Assembly: GCA_023419095.1 (NCBI GenBank)
Contig: JAEZYN010000099.1
Location: 1-8,678, forward strand
Reading direction: 5' to 3'
Source: Bacteroidota bacterium
GTDB lineage: Bacteria > Bacteroidota > Bacteroidia > Flavobacteriales > Weeksellaceae
Length of the DNA stretch: 8,678 bases
The translations under genes were made by a program, and so were the position numbers. Below the pieces are notes generated by a model that was not told where the DNA came from, did not search any database, and worked only from the letters and a program-made list of their open reading frames with translations. Of the stretch, positions 1-6,543 are shown piece after piece; position 1 is the stretch's first letter; every line of letters begins with the position of its first letter.

Positions 1-2090
1 ACGACGAAAATGGCAATCAGCTGTGCTGCACGCCTCAGGAAGGTAAAATATATAAAAACGCCGGGGCAGAAAAATTAGTCGAAGACGGTTGTTGCGCAAC
101 GACCGCTAAAGTCTATGCCCCAATAAAGAAAACAACTCCCGATACTGAAAAGCATCCCACTGATGACGGCTCAAACCATGCTGCTGAACATGCCGATGAA
201 GATGGACACGATCATTCTAAACAGGAAAAATCAACCTTTCAGCTTTTTCTGCCTGCAATTATTTCATTCGTGATTTTGATGACCGGATTGGCGATGGATT
301 ATTTAATCCCTCAATCTTGGTTCAAGGACTGGGTACGTATTGGCTGGTATGCGGCGGCATATCTTCCGGTAGGTTTGCCGGTTCTTAAGGAAGCGATTGA
401 AAGTATCCGGAAGGGTGATGTGTTTTCGGAGTTTTTCCTGATGTCTATAGCTACTATTGGGGCGTTCGCAATTGGCGAATATCCAGAAGGGGTTGCGGTA
501 ATGCTATTTTACTCCGTGGGAGAAGTGTTCCAGACTTTAGCCGTTCAGCGCGCAAAAGGTAATATCGCTAAACTGTTAGATCAGCGTCCTGATGAAGTGA
601 CCATATTGGTTGATAATCGGCCTCAAACGGTTAAAGCGACGGAAGTCGCACTTGAATCGATAATTCAGTTGAAACCGGGGGAAAAGCTCGCTCTCGATGG
701 AATTTTGATTTCAGACAATGCTTCTTTCAATACTTCAGCACTTACTGGCGAAAGCAAACCAGATACAAAACAGAAGGGCGATAGTGTTCTTGCAGGAATG
801 ATTAACTTGAATACCATCACGCAGGTGCAGGTTAATACGGCCTACATGGATTCTAAATTATCAAAAATTTTGGAACTGGTACAGAATGCTACGGCCCAGA
901 AAGCACCCACCGAATTATTCATCAGGAAATTTGCCCGCATCTATACCCCAATCGTGGTATTTCTCGCTGTGGCCATCTGTCTGTTACCCTATTTTTTTGT
1001 GGATGAATATGTTTTCCGGGACTGGTTATATCGCGCTCTAATATTTCTGGTAATATCCTGTCCATGTGCATTAGTGATAAGCATTCCACTGGGTTACTTT
1101 GGCGGTATCGGTGCGGCAAGCCGGAACGGCATATTATTTAAAGGAAGCAACTTTCTGGATGCCTTGGCAGAGGTCAAAAACGTGGTAATGGATAAAACTG
1201 GTACCATGACCGAGGGCGTCTTTAAAGTGCAAAAGGTCAACATCAAACCGGAATTCGATAAAGATATGATCCTGAATCTCGTGAACGTAATCGAGAACGT
1301 TTCAACTCATCCTGTGGCTACTGCAATTCACGAACATCTTGGCGAACCCGACCACAATATGGTTCTGGAAAATGTGGAAGAAATTGCAGGGCATGGTTTG
1401 AAAGGGAGTTATCAGGGAAATCAGCTACTGGTCGGAAACTTTAAACTTATGGATAAATTCCTAATCCAATACGATATTAATCCAAACGATATTGTAGAAA
1501 CCTTGATTGCCATTGCGTACGAAGGGAAATTTGCTGGATACATCACCATTGCAGACAGTATTAAGGAAGATGCTGCCTATACAGTACAGAAACTTACCAG
1601 TTTAGGTGTCAAAGTTACAATGTTGAGCGGCGATAAAACTACCGTGGTAAAAGCAGTTGCACAAAAACTGGGTATCCAGAATGCTTTTGGCGATTTGTTG
1701 CCGGAAGATAAAGTGAATAAGGTAAAAGAGCTAAAATCGCGGGATGAAACGGTGGCATTTGTAGGAGACGGAATAAATGACGCGCCGGTAGTAGCTTTAA
1801 GCGACGTGGGAATTGCAATGGGCGGATTAGGAAGCGATGCAACCATTGAAACTGCAGATGTAGTAATTCAGGACGACAAACCTTCCAAGATCCCGATGGC
1901 CATTAATATTGGTAAGCAGACAAAAAAAATTGTGTGGCAGAATATTGCATTGGCATTTGGAGTAAAAGCCATTGTTCTCGTTTTAGGAGCGGGCGGTTTA
2001 GCTACAATGTGGGAAGCGGTATTCGCCGATGTGGGTGTAGCTCTTCTTGCCATATTAAATGCAGTAAGAATTCAGAAAATGAAATTTTAA
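1..2090 (+). CDS. Heavy-metal P1B-type ATPase (Zn/Cd/Pb exporter), 5' partial
   Basis: This is an inner-membrane ATPase that pumps soft divalent metals out of the cytoplasm. The frame is open from base 3, so the gene begins upstream; 695 residues are visible, and the ATG at 270 is internal. In order it shows two Cys-Cys pairs (near visible residues 8-9 and 30-31), a His/Asp-rich linker (about 55-72), membrane helices, the actuator motif TGES, the membrane metal site SCPCALV (codons near 1056-1076), the phosphorylation motif DKTGT with the Asp at 1191-1193, the nucleotide-binding THP motif, and the hinge GDGINDAP. The last two helices carry VKAIVL and FADVGVALLAILNAVR. Their Lys and Asp match the conserved TM7 Lys and TM8 Asp of ZntA-type (P1B-2) pumps, which favours Zn/Cd/Pb over Cu. 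Exact metal specificity is inferred. A terminator follows directly, so the gene ends its transcription unit. Confidence 0.93.
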   Translation, partial: DENGNQLCCTPQEGKIYKNAGAEKLVEDGCCATTAKVYAPIKKTTPDTEKHPTDDGSNHAAEHADEDGHDHSKQEKSTFQLFLPAIISFVILMTGLAMDYLIPQSWFKDWVRIGWYAAAYLPVGLPVLKEAIESIRKGDVFSEFFLMSIATIGAFAIGEYPEGVAVMLFYSVGEVFQTLAVQRAKGNIAKLLDQRPDEVTILVDNRPQTVKATEVALESIIQLKPGEKLALDGILISDNASFNTSALTGESKPDTKQKGDSVLAGMINLNTITQVQVNTAYMDSKLSKILELVQNATAQKAPTELFIRKFARIYTPIVVFLAVAICLLPYFFVDEYVFRDWLYRALIFLVISCPCALVISIPLGYFGGIGAASRNGILFKGSNFLDALAEVKNVVMDKTGTMTEGVFKVQKVNIKPEFDKDMILNLVNVIENVSTHPVATAIHEHLGEPDHNMVLENVEEIAGHGLKGSYQGNQLLVGNFKLMDKFLIQYDINPNDIVETLIAIAYEGKFAGYITIADSIKEDAAYTVQKLTSLGVKVTMLSGDKTTVVKAVAQKLGIQNAFGDLLPEDKVNKVKELKSRDETVAFVGDGINDAPVVALSDVGIAMGGLGSDATIETADVVIQDDKPSKIPMAINIGKQTKKIVWQNIALAFGVKAIVLVLGAGGLATMWEAVFADVGVALLAILNAVRIQKMKF

Positions 2091-2092
2091 AC

Positions 2093-2119
2093 AAAGCGGG
2101 CTTCGGTCCGTTTTTTTTC
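2093..2119 (+). terminator. Intrinsic terminator of the metal ATPase gene
   Basis: Bases 2093-2101 pair with 2106-2114 (AAAGCGGGC with GTCCGTTTT, including G-T pairs) around a TTCG loop closed by C-G, the very stable cUUCGg tetraloop. A run of eight T follows at 2111-2118. It begins three bases after the stop codon. Confidence 0.88.
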
Positions 2120-2542
2120 TTTCTGGGTAAAAAATTAAGTGTTGCGTATAGACGCAGAAAAATGGTGCAAAAATCTAATAGTTGATCACATAAATCGTCA
2201 AATAAAATACTGTTTCTCCGCTGAATGATATAGCAGCATTATTCACTTTCGCCACCGCGCACAGCAATATTCCTATGTGCCGACGCACATACCGCAATGA
2301 CGACCGCGTACCAGATATTCTTCGATGGTCTGAATAAGTCACCATTAAATCGAGGTCGCTTTTATACTAAAATTACCCAAATTCAACTAGTGAATTTCAG
2401 ATCTACTGCTCGTTGGTCACTTAGCTAAAAAATCAGCATCAATTTTTTCCGTATTTTCTAAACTGACATTTATAGAGGAAATTCCGCAGGCTGTTGGCAG
2501 TACGTTAATAATTAATGTTGTGTAGATTTTGATGCGGGTATT

Positions 2543-2574
2543 TTTAGTCCCTACTTCTAAAATCAGGGACTAAA
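2543..2574. repeat. Perfect 10-bp inverted repeat, 12-bp spacer
   Basis: TTTAGTCCCT at 2543-2552 is mirrored by AGGGACTAAA at 2565-2574. The second arm is not followed by a T-run on either strand, so a terminator role is unlikely. It lies 14 bp upstream of the small ORF at 2589. It could be an operator, an RNA hairpin or a recombination scar. Confidence 0.6.
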
Positions 2575-2588
2575 TCGGGGATTGTTTA

Positions 2589-2678
2589 ATGGTTTTTACG
2601 ATGCCATATGCTTTTATAAAATTATCTAACTTGCTTACTGTCAGTAAAATGATGACTTACATTGCTTTATTGGTTTAA
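2589..2678 (+). CDS. Possible small protein, 29 aa, unrecognised
   Basis: An ATG-to-TAA frame encodes a 29-residue, mostly hydrophobic peptide starting MVFTMPYAFIKL and ending MMTYIALLV. No family is recognised and no clear ribosome-binding site is visible, which is not unusual in Bacteroidetes. The only support beyond the open frame is context: a good same-strand intrinsic terminator lies 34 bp downstream and a perfect inverted repeat 14 bp upstream, so some short + strand transcript may end here. A frame this short can easily arise by chance in AT-rich DNA. Confidence 0.18.
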   Translation: MVFTMPYAFIKLSNLLTVSKMMTYIALLV

Positions 2679-2712
2679 ATAATTACTCCCTGTGGGTCTA
2701 CAAGTTTTGATT

Positions 2713-2745
2713 AAACGCTCTGATTTTCAGGGCGTTTTTTGTTTA
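2713..2745 (+). terminator. Orphan intrinsic terminator
   Basis: AAACGCTCTG (2713-2722) pairs fully with CAGGGCGTTT (2728-2737, one G-T pair) around a five-base loop. A T-rich tail follows through 2745. The T-run lies on the + side, so it acts on + strand transcripts. The metal ATPase upstream already has its own terminator more than 600 bp away, so this one serves an unidentified short transcript or is a relic. Confidence 0.75.
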
Positions 2746-2872
2746 TTTAGGTCATACTTATGAAATGAGTTCGGAGCAAGGAATCAGTTCCAAAATTTGA
2801 ACTAAGCCAGTATTGTTGTCATTCGGAACAGGAATATTATGGATCTGTTAAACCACGTAGCTACCTTGTTAA

Positions 2873-2986
2873 GTTTTTGTTTTTTTTGCTTTAAAAGTTT
2901 CTATACTTGCGTTACTGTTTATGACGATGAACTGTTCTAAAAAAGATAAAAGATCTGCGAAAATCTATTTTTTAGATTTAAAATAA
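2873..2986 (+). pseudogene. Broken 5' end of a lipoprotein gene (signal peptide remnant)
   Basis: An open frame after the TAA at 2870-2872 reads through ALKVSILALLFMTMNCSKKDK and stops at 2984-2986. The pattern of a basic residue, a hydrophobic core, Cys, then Ser-Lys-Lys-Asp is typical of flavobacterial lipoprotein signal peptides, where CSKKD or CSKDD often follows the lipidated Cys. No ATG stands before the hydrophobic core (TTA occupies the position where an M-K start would fit), and only about 15 residues follow the Cys. The residues before the Cys (T-M-N) fit the lipobox poorly. I infer a decayed gene whose start and body are lost. The frame ends one base before the receptor stop codon on the other strand. 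A chance similarity is possible. Confidence 0.3.
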
Positions 2987-2987
2987 T

Positions 2988-4871
2988 TTAGTCCTGATAC
3001 CATTGAAGTTTTACACCCAAAGAAAACCATCTGGTAGGCATTGGCACCGCACCGGCTTCCAAATATTTGGCATTAAAAATATTGGTTACTTCGGTATAGA
3101 ACAAAATATTCTGCACTTTATAATTTAAATGAACATCGGCAACGTTGTAAGAATCCCCAAACTCGCGGTTTAATAAACGGTTTTTAAGTTGCACCGAAAA
3201 ATTATTAACGGAATAATGAATTCCCGCCACCAATTGGTGTTTCAAAGATTCTAAGGTATATTTGGACTGTTTTTCAGTAGTACTTTCAAAGGAAGGCTTT
3301 AGGTAATTATAACTTACATCATAGCCGAAGGATTGCTTATAGGCAACTTTGAAATCCTGCCGCAGCCGTGCATAAACACCCTGCATTTTTGTTTGCCCTA
3401 AATTTTCAGGAGCGTAAGGCTTTGAAGGATTTTCTCTCACCCAGTCGATAAATTCTTTAATATTTCTATAGAAATATCCGGTCTTAAACTGAACATTGCC
3501 TTTATTAAACTGAACATTTCCCTCATAATTCCAGGCACTTTCGGGCTGAAGTAATTCATTTCCCACATTCCCGGGTCTTTGGTTTAGATAAAGATCTGTG
3601 AAAGACGGAATGCGCTGCCCAGAACCAATATTCGCCGAAATTTTCCAATAATCATTTAAAAGATACGCTACATCTACTCCGGGATATACCTGATACCCAA
3701 AATCCGTATTGTAATTGCCGTAAATGCCCGCCGTTCCTTTTATTCGTTCTCCTAAACCGGTTTTCAGTTCGGCATACATTCCGTGATTATCACGCTCGTG
3801 TTCTCCAATATTTGAGCTGTTGATTTTTTCCAAACGGGATTCCACCCCAAACCCGAAAGTTCCGATTCCTGTTTTCAAACTGCTGTTTAGTTCCAGCATT
3901 AATGTATTAGTATAATGAATGGAACGGCCTTTACTCAAATTATCCCTGAAATAGCGGTAGTCATCTTCCCCGTAACGGTCGCTAATCCTCGGGGAAAGGG
4001 TAAAATTGCCAAAAGTATGTCTGGACGAAATACTAAAAACGGAAGTTTCCGTAACTTCTTCAGAATTGACATCTCCCGGAGCAGCGTAAAAACCATTCGC
4101 ACCAAAGTGATTATGTACGTAACCTGCCATAGCCTGAATGCTGTTGTTTTTATTTAAGGCATAGTTTCCGTTATAAAAAACACGGGTATTTTTACCTGCC
4201 GAATTGTAACGCTGCCCATTGTAATCACTATGAGCAAAGGAAAAAAGCTGACTTTGCTGTTCTGTTCCAAATATACCCGTCACCTCCGCCGCATTTCCTG
4301 CATAAATTCCGGAGCCATCTCCCTCGTCCTTCGGCTGAAAAGAGCTGCCTGCCTGCAGATCGGCAGTTACAGATGATCGCTTTCCCTTTTTTGTTACAAT
4401 ATTTACTGCACCGGTCAACGCATTGATTCCATAAATTCTGGCGGCTGCACCACGGATAACCTCAATATGATCGATAGCACTTAATGGGATGGGAAGATTC
4501 ATCATATGGTGAGCAGATTGCGCATCGATCATTTTCACGCCATTGATGAGAACTATAGTTTGTTCGGATGTTCCACCATCAATTGAAATATCCGACTGTG
4601 TCCCAAAAGGACCGCGTTGGCGGATATCCACACCACTGATATACGACAAAACTTCATTAATTGATTTTGCCGGAAGCGCTTCAATCTGTTTCTGAGTGAT
4701 GACCTGAATATCTCGCGTGGCCTCACTGAAAGGAGTTTGCAGCCGGTTGCCCTGAATCAGTACTTCATCTACCTCAGTACTCTTCATCTGCGAATCGCTA
4801 CCATGACTGGTTTGCTGAGCGAAAATTGATATGGTGGAAAGAAGACCTAAACCGAGTATTGCTTTTTTCAT
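2988..4871 (-). CDS. TonB-dependent outer-membrane receptor, BtuB-like
   Basis: 627 aa, an outer-membrane gated beta-barrel importing a scarce ligand with energy from TonB-ExbB-ExbD. It starts with a signal peptide (MKKAILGLGLLSTISIFA, cleavage likely before QQ), then a TonB box-like stretch (EVDEVLIQGNR, about 33-43) and a plug domain to about residue 165 with the signatures INEVLSYISGVDIRQ, VLINGVKM, IEVIRGAAARIYG and GAVNIVTKK. The rest is barrel, with the family-typical stretches IPSFTDLYL, ELLQPESAWNYE and TNIFNAKYLEAG near the C-terminus. Length and plug-barrel layout resemble E. coli BtuB (614 aa). There is no N-terminal carboxypeptidase-like domain and no SusD partner, so it is not a SusC-type glycan transporter. 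The ligand is unknown: cobalamin is possible, but there is no room for a cobalamin riboswitch upstream. The divergent MocR gene is the likely regulator. Confidence 0.92.
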   Translation of the reverse strand: MKKAILGLGLLSTISIFAQQTSHGSDSQMKSTEVDEVLIQGNRLQTPFSEATRDIQVITQKQIEALPAKSINEVLSYISGVDIRQRGPFGTQSDISIDGGTSEQTIVLINGVKMIDAQSAHHMMNLPIPLSAIDHIEVIRGAAARIYGINALTGAVNIVTKKGKRSSVTADLQAGSSFQPKDEGDGSGIYAGNAAEVTGIFGTEQQSQLFSFAHSDYNGQRYNSAGKNTRVFYNGNYALNKNNSIQAMAGYVHNHFGANGFYAAPGDVNSEEVTETSVFSISSRHTFGNFTLSPRISDRYGEDDYRYFRDNLSKGRSIHYTNTLMLELNSSLKTGIGTFGFGVESRLEKINSSNIGEHERDNHGMYAELKTGLGERIKGTAGIYGNYNTDFGYQVYPGVDVAYLLNDYWKISANIGSGQRIPSFTDLYLNQRPGNVGNELLQPESAWNYEGNVQFNKGNVQFKTGYFYRNIKEFIDWVRENPSKPYAPENLGQTKMQGVYARLRQDFKVAYKQSFGYDVSYNYLKPSFESTTEKQSKYTLESLKHQLVAGIHYSVNNFSVQLKNRLLNREFGDSYNVADVHLNYKVQNILFYTEVTNIFNAKYLEAGAVPMPTRWFSLGVKLQWYQD

Positions 4872-4931
4872 AACTGGTATTCTAAAACGGTATTATTTGT
4901 TATCGGGCTGCAAAGATTCGGTTAAAACCAG

Positions 4932-4939
4932 TAATTTTG
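4932..4939 (+). promoter_or_regulatory. -7 promoter element of the MocR gene
   Basis: TAATTTTG exactly matches the Bacteroidetes -7 consensus TAnnTTTG and stands 19 bp before the GTG start. No good -33 TTTG lies at the usual spacing; the nearest TTTG (4896-4899) is too far. Transcription would begin within or next to the first GTAGTCCG repeat. Confidence 0.45.
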
Positions 4940-4970
4940 GTAGTCCGAAATATAAATAGTGCGTAGTCCG
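4940..4970 (+). promoter_or_regulatory. GTAGTCCG direct repeat, candidate MocR operator
   Basis: GTAGTCCG occurs at 4940-4947 and again at 4963-4970, 23 bp apart, about two helical turns. The first copy directly follows the -7 element; the second covers codons 2-4 of the MocR gene. MocR proteins such as GabR and PdxR are known to bind direct repeats at divergent promoters, so autoregulation is a reasonable inference. An inverted pair ACTGGT (4873-4878) and ACCAGT (4927-4932) is also present in the same intergenic region. Confidence 0.35.
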
Positions 4971-6434
4971 GTAAGCATTCCTTTTCATTCTTTTGTTAAA
5001 TTAGATCGCAATAAAAAAGAAGCGGTTTATCTTCAGATTGTTTATCAGTTCATTAATGCTGTGAAAAGCAATATCCTGGAAGATGGGGATCTGCTTCCCG
5101 GCAGCAGAATAATCGCTGAAAACCTCCACGTCCACCGGAAAACTATTGTGGCCGCATTCGCAGAATTACAGGATCAGGGTTGGCTGGAAATTGTACCTAA
5201 TATTGGTGCCTTCGTGAGAAATCCGGAAATCTCTTCAAAACAGATCAAAGGCTCCCAAGCTTTCCGGCATCCACCTGAAAAAGCCCCGTTTCGTTTCAGA
5301 AAAGAATTTATTTTAGATACGCCTTTAGAAAGAACTCAGGAGAAACTTTATTTTACGGATGGAACCCCGGATTATAGAATTATTAAAGCTGAAGAACTTG
5401 CACGTTTTTACACCTCGGTTCTCCATAGAAAAAAACAGTCGGCCAGCGCCCATAACAATACACATGGCAGCTCGTTTTTCAGAGATCAACTCAGTTTTTA
5501 CCTGAACGTTACGAGAGGTTTTCACTTATCACGCGATTTTTTTTTGCCCGCTTCTGGGCCTGAACAAATACACTCAATCCTGTCGCGATTGCTGATCAAT
5601 AAAGGTGATATTGTTCTGGTGGAAGAACTCAGCTATTTTTTACCCAACATGATCTACAGTCAGGCGGGCGCTCATTTGAAAATCATTCCGCTGGATGAAG
5701 AGGGAATGGATGTCGATTACATCAAGAATAATTTTATACCAGGGGAAATTCGGATGGTTTATATCAATTCTAAATGTCAATATCCGACCACGGTGACGCT
5801 TTCTGAAGAGCGGAAAATCCAGTTGTTACTTTTAGCTGAAGAATATGATTTCATTATAATAGAAGACGACACCGATTTTGAATTTTCGGGCTTGAGAAAT
5901 AAAAAACAAACCCTTTTACGGAAAAATGGTGGGAAGAGCGTGCTCTACTTGGGCACCTTTGGGCGGTTTCTGCATCCTGGCTTCCAAATCAGTTTCCTGA
6001 TCGGTCCCAAAGATCTATTAAATGAAGGTGCCAAATACCTGAATATCTTTGGCAAACCCGACGCCATGATGGAAAAAGCGTTGGGCGAATTAATTCATCA
6101 GGGCGATATTCACAGGTATCAACGAAAATCCAATAAAGTAATCGCTGAGCGAAAAGAGGTGTTTGCAGAATTACTCCGGAATCATTTTAAATACCAAATA
6201 GATTTTACAATTCCTGTCTCAGGTTTGGCCTTTTGGATTGAGTTTAAAAAACCGGTTTCGCTGAACAGTCTGCAAAAGAAAGCGCAGGAAATCGGCCTGT
6301 TTGTTCCGATGACCTGCCTTTACCAAAACCGAAAGGTTACGGGTTTGAGACTGGGTTTTGCGCATCTCAACCTCCCGGAAATGGAAGAAGCGGTGCGCCT
6401 TCTCGCAGCGTCTCATCGTGAAATAGCAAAATAG
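4959..6434 (+). CDS. MocR-family transcriptional regulator with altered PLP site
   Basis: 491 aa: an N-terminal GntR-type winged helix (about 20-88, with LLPGSRIIAENLHVHRKTIV and a GAFV wing) joined to a fold-type I aminotransferase-like domain (about 125-490). GTG at 4959 is chosen because TAA lies in frame at 4953 and the N-terminus SPVSIPFHSFVKLDR is typical of the family. Family motifs are recognisable but altered. GTFGRFLHP has Arg336 where MocR proteins have the Schiff-base Lys (GTFSK in GabR). IEDDTDFEF has Thr305 for the usual Tyr of IEDDYD. KCQYPTTVT departs from the usual SHQFPSG. The C-terminal GLRLGFA is kept. Covalent PLP binding therefore looks impossible. The gene is divergent from the TonB receptor, its likely target. 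DNA binding and family assignment are secure; the ligand is unknown. Confidence 0.92.
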   Translation: MRSPVSIPFHSFVKLDRNKKEAVYLQIVYQFINAVKSNILEDGDLLPGSRIIAENLHVHRKTIVAAFAELQDQGWLEIVPNIGAFVRNPEISSKQIKGSQAFRHPPEKAPFRFRKEFILDTPLERTQEKLYFTDGTPDYRIIKAEELARFYTSVLHRKKQSASAHNNTHGSSFFRDQLSFYLNVTRGFHLSRDFFLPASGPEQIHSILSRLLINKGDIVLVEELSYFLPNMIYSQAGAHLKIIPLDEEGMDVDYIKNNFIPGEIRMVYINSKCQYPTTVTLSEERKIQLLLLAEEYDFIIIEDDTDFEFSGLRNKKQTLLRKNGGKSVLYLGTFGRFLHPGFQISFLIGPKDLLNEGAKYLNIFGKPDAMMEKALGELIHQGDIHRYQRKSNKVIAERKEVFAELLRNHFKYQIDFTIPVSGLAFWIEFKKPVSLNSLQKKAQEIGLFVPMTCLYQNRKVTGLRLGFAHLNLPEMEEAVRLLAASHREIAK

Positions 6435-6438
6435 ATTT

Positions 6439-6468
6439 AGATGCTGAAAATAGCATCTTCTGCAGAAG
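6439..6468. repeat. Hairpin plus adjoining 12-bp palindrome after the MocR gene
   Basis: AGATGCT (6439-6445) is mirrored by AGCATCT (6452-6458). Overlapping it, CTTCTGCAGAAG (6457-6468) is a perfect palindrome. No T-run follows, so a standard terminator is not supported. The elements sit five bases past the MocR stop and upstream of the oxygenase promoter region, so they could be a weak terminator or an operator. Confidence 0.5.
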
Positions 6469-6496
6469 TATTCTTGTCGGGCCTAAATGTGGTTCC

Positions 6497-6530
6497 TTTG
6501 CTTCTGCACTGCAAAAAGGCGCAAATTTTG
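6497..6530 (+). promoter_or_regulatory. Possible promoter of the MpaB-type oxygenase gene
   Basis: TTTG at 6497-6500 and AAATTTTG at 6523-6530 (one mismatch to TAnnTTTG) are separated by 22 bp, slightly more than the usual Bacteroidetes spacing. The second element ends 13 bp before the ATG at 6544, giving a very short leader. Weak but well placed, and it supports the ATG at 6544 over the one at 6487. Confidence 0.3.
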
Positions 6531-6543
6531 GTGTACGAAACCC

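Larger units (their letters stand above)
2120..2872. other. Gene-poor AT-rich interval with inverted repeats
   Basis: About 750 bp with no convincing full-length gene. Seen directly: a perfect 7-bp inverted repeat with a 4-base loop at 2274-2291; a loose direct repeat (2254-2272 against 2303-2320); a perfect 10-bp inverted repeat at 2543-2574; a 56-codon ATG frame on the minus strand (2345 down to 2175); and a 50-codon minus-strand frame without an ATG ending at 2417. None of the encoded peptides is recognised. A 29-codon ORF and an intrinsic terminator in this interval are listed separately. The stretch could be decayed genes or a scar of past insertion, but no transposase, integrase or tRNA is recognisable. 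Confidence 0.5.

Noticed and set aside
2417..2569. 50-codon minus-strand open frame in the gene-poor gap
   Set aside because: It has no ATG, begins just after a stop inside an inverted repeat, and matches nothing I recognise; chance cannot be excluded.
2680..2712. Bases before the orphan terminator (CTCCCTGTGGGTCTAC) as the 3' end of a tRNA or an att site
   Set aside because: No T-arm stem and loop or matching 5' acceptor strand can be found upstream, so it is at most a vague resemblance.
2940..2987. Terminator for the TonB receptor gene
   Set aside because: On the minus strand an AT-only 7-bp hairpin (AAATCTA/TAGATTT) is present but no T-run follows directly, so it is too weak to call.
4872..4958. 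Cobalamin riboswitch upstream of the BtuB-like receptor
   Set aside because: Only 87 bp separate the two divergent start codons, too short for the aptamer, and no B12-box-like sequence was seen.
6487..6543. Upstream ATG extending the oxygenase by 19 residues
   Set aside because: The added Cys/Arg/Lys-rich residues do not look like the family's N-terminus, and the candidate promoter elements lie inside this stretch.
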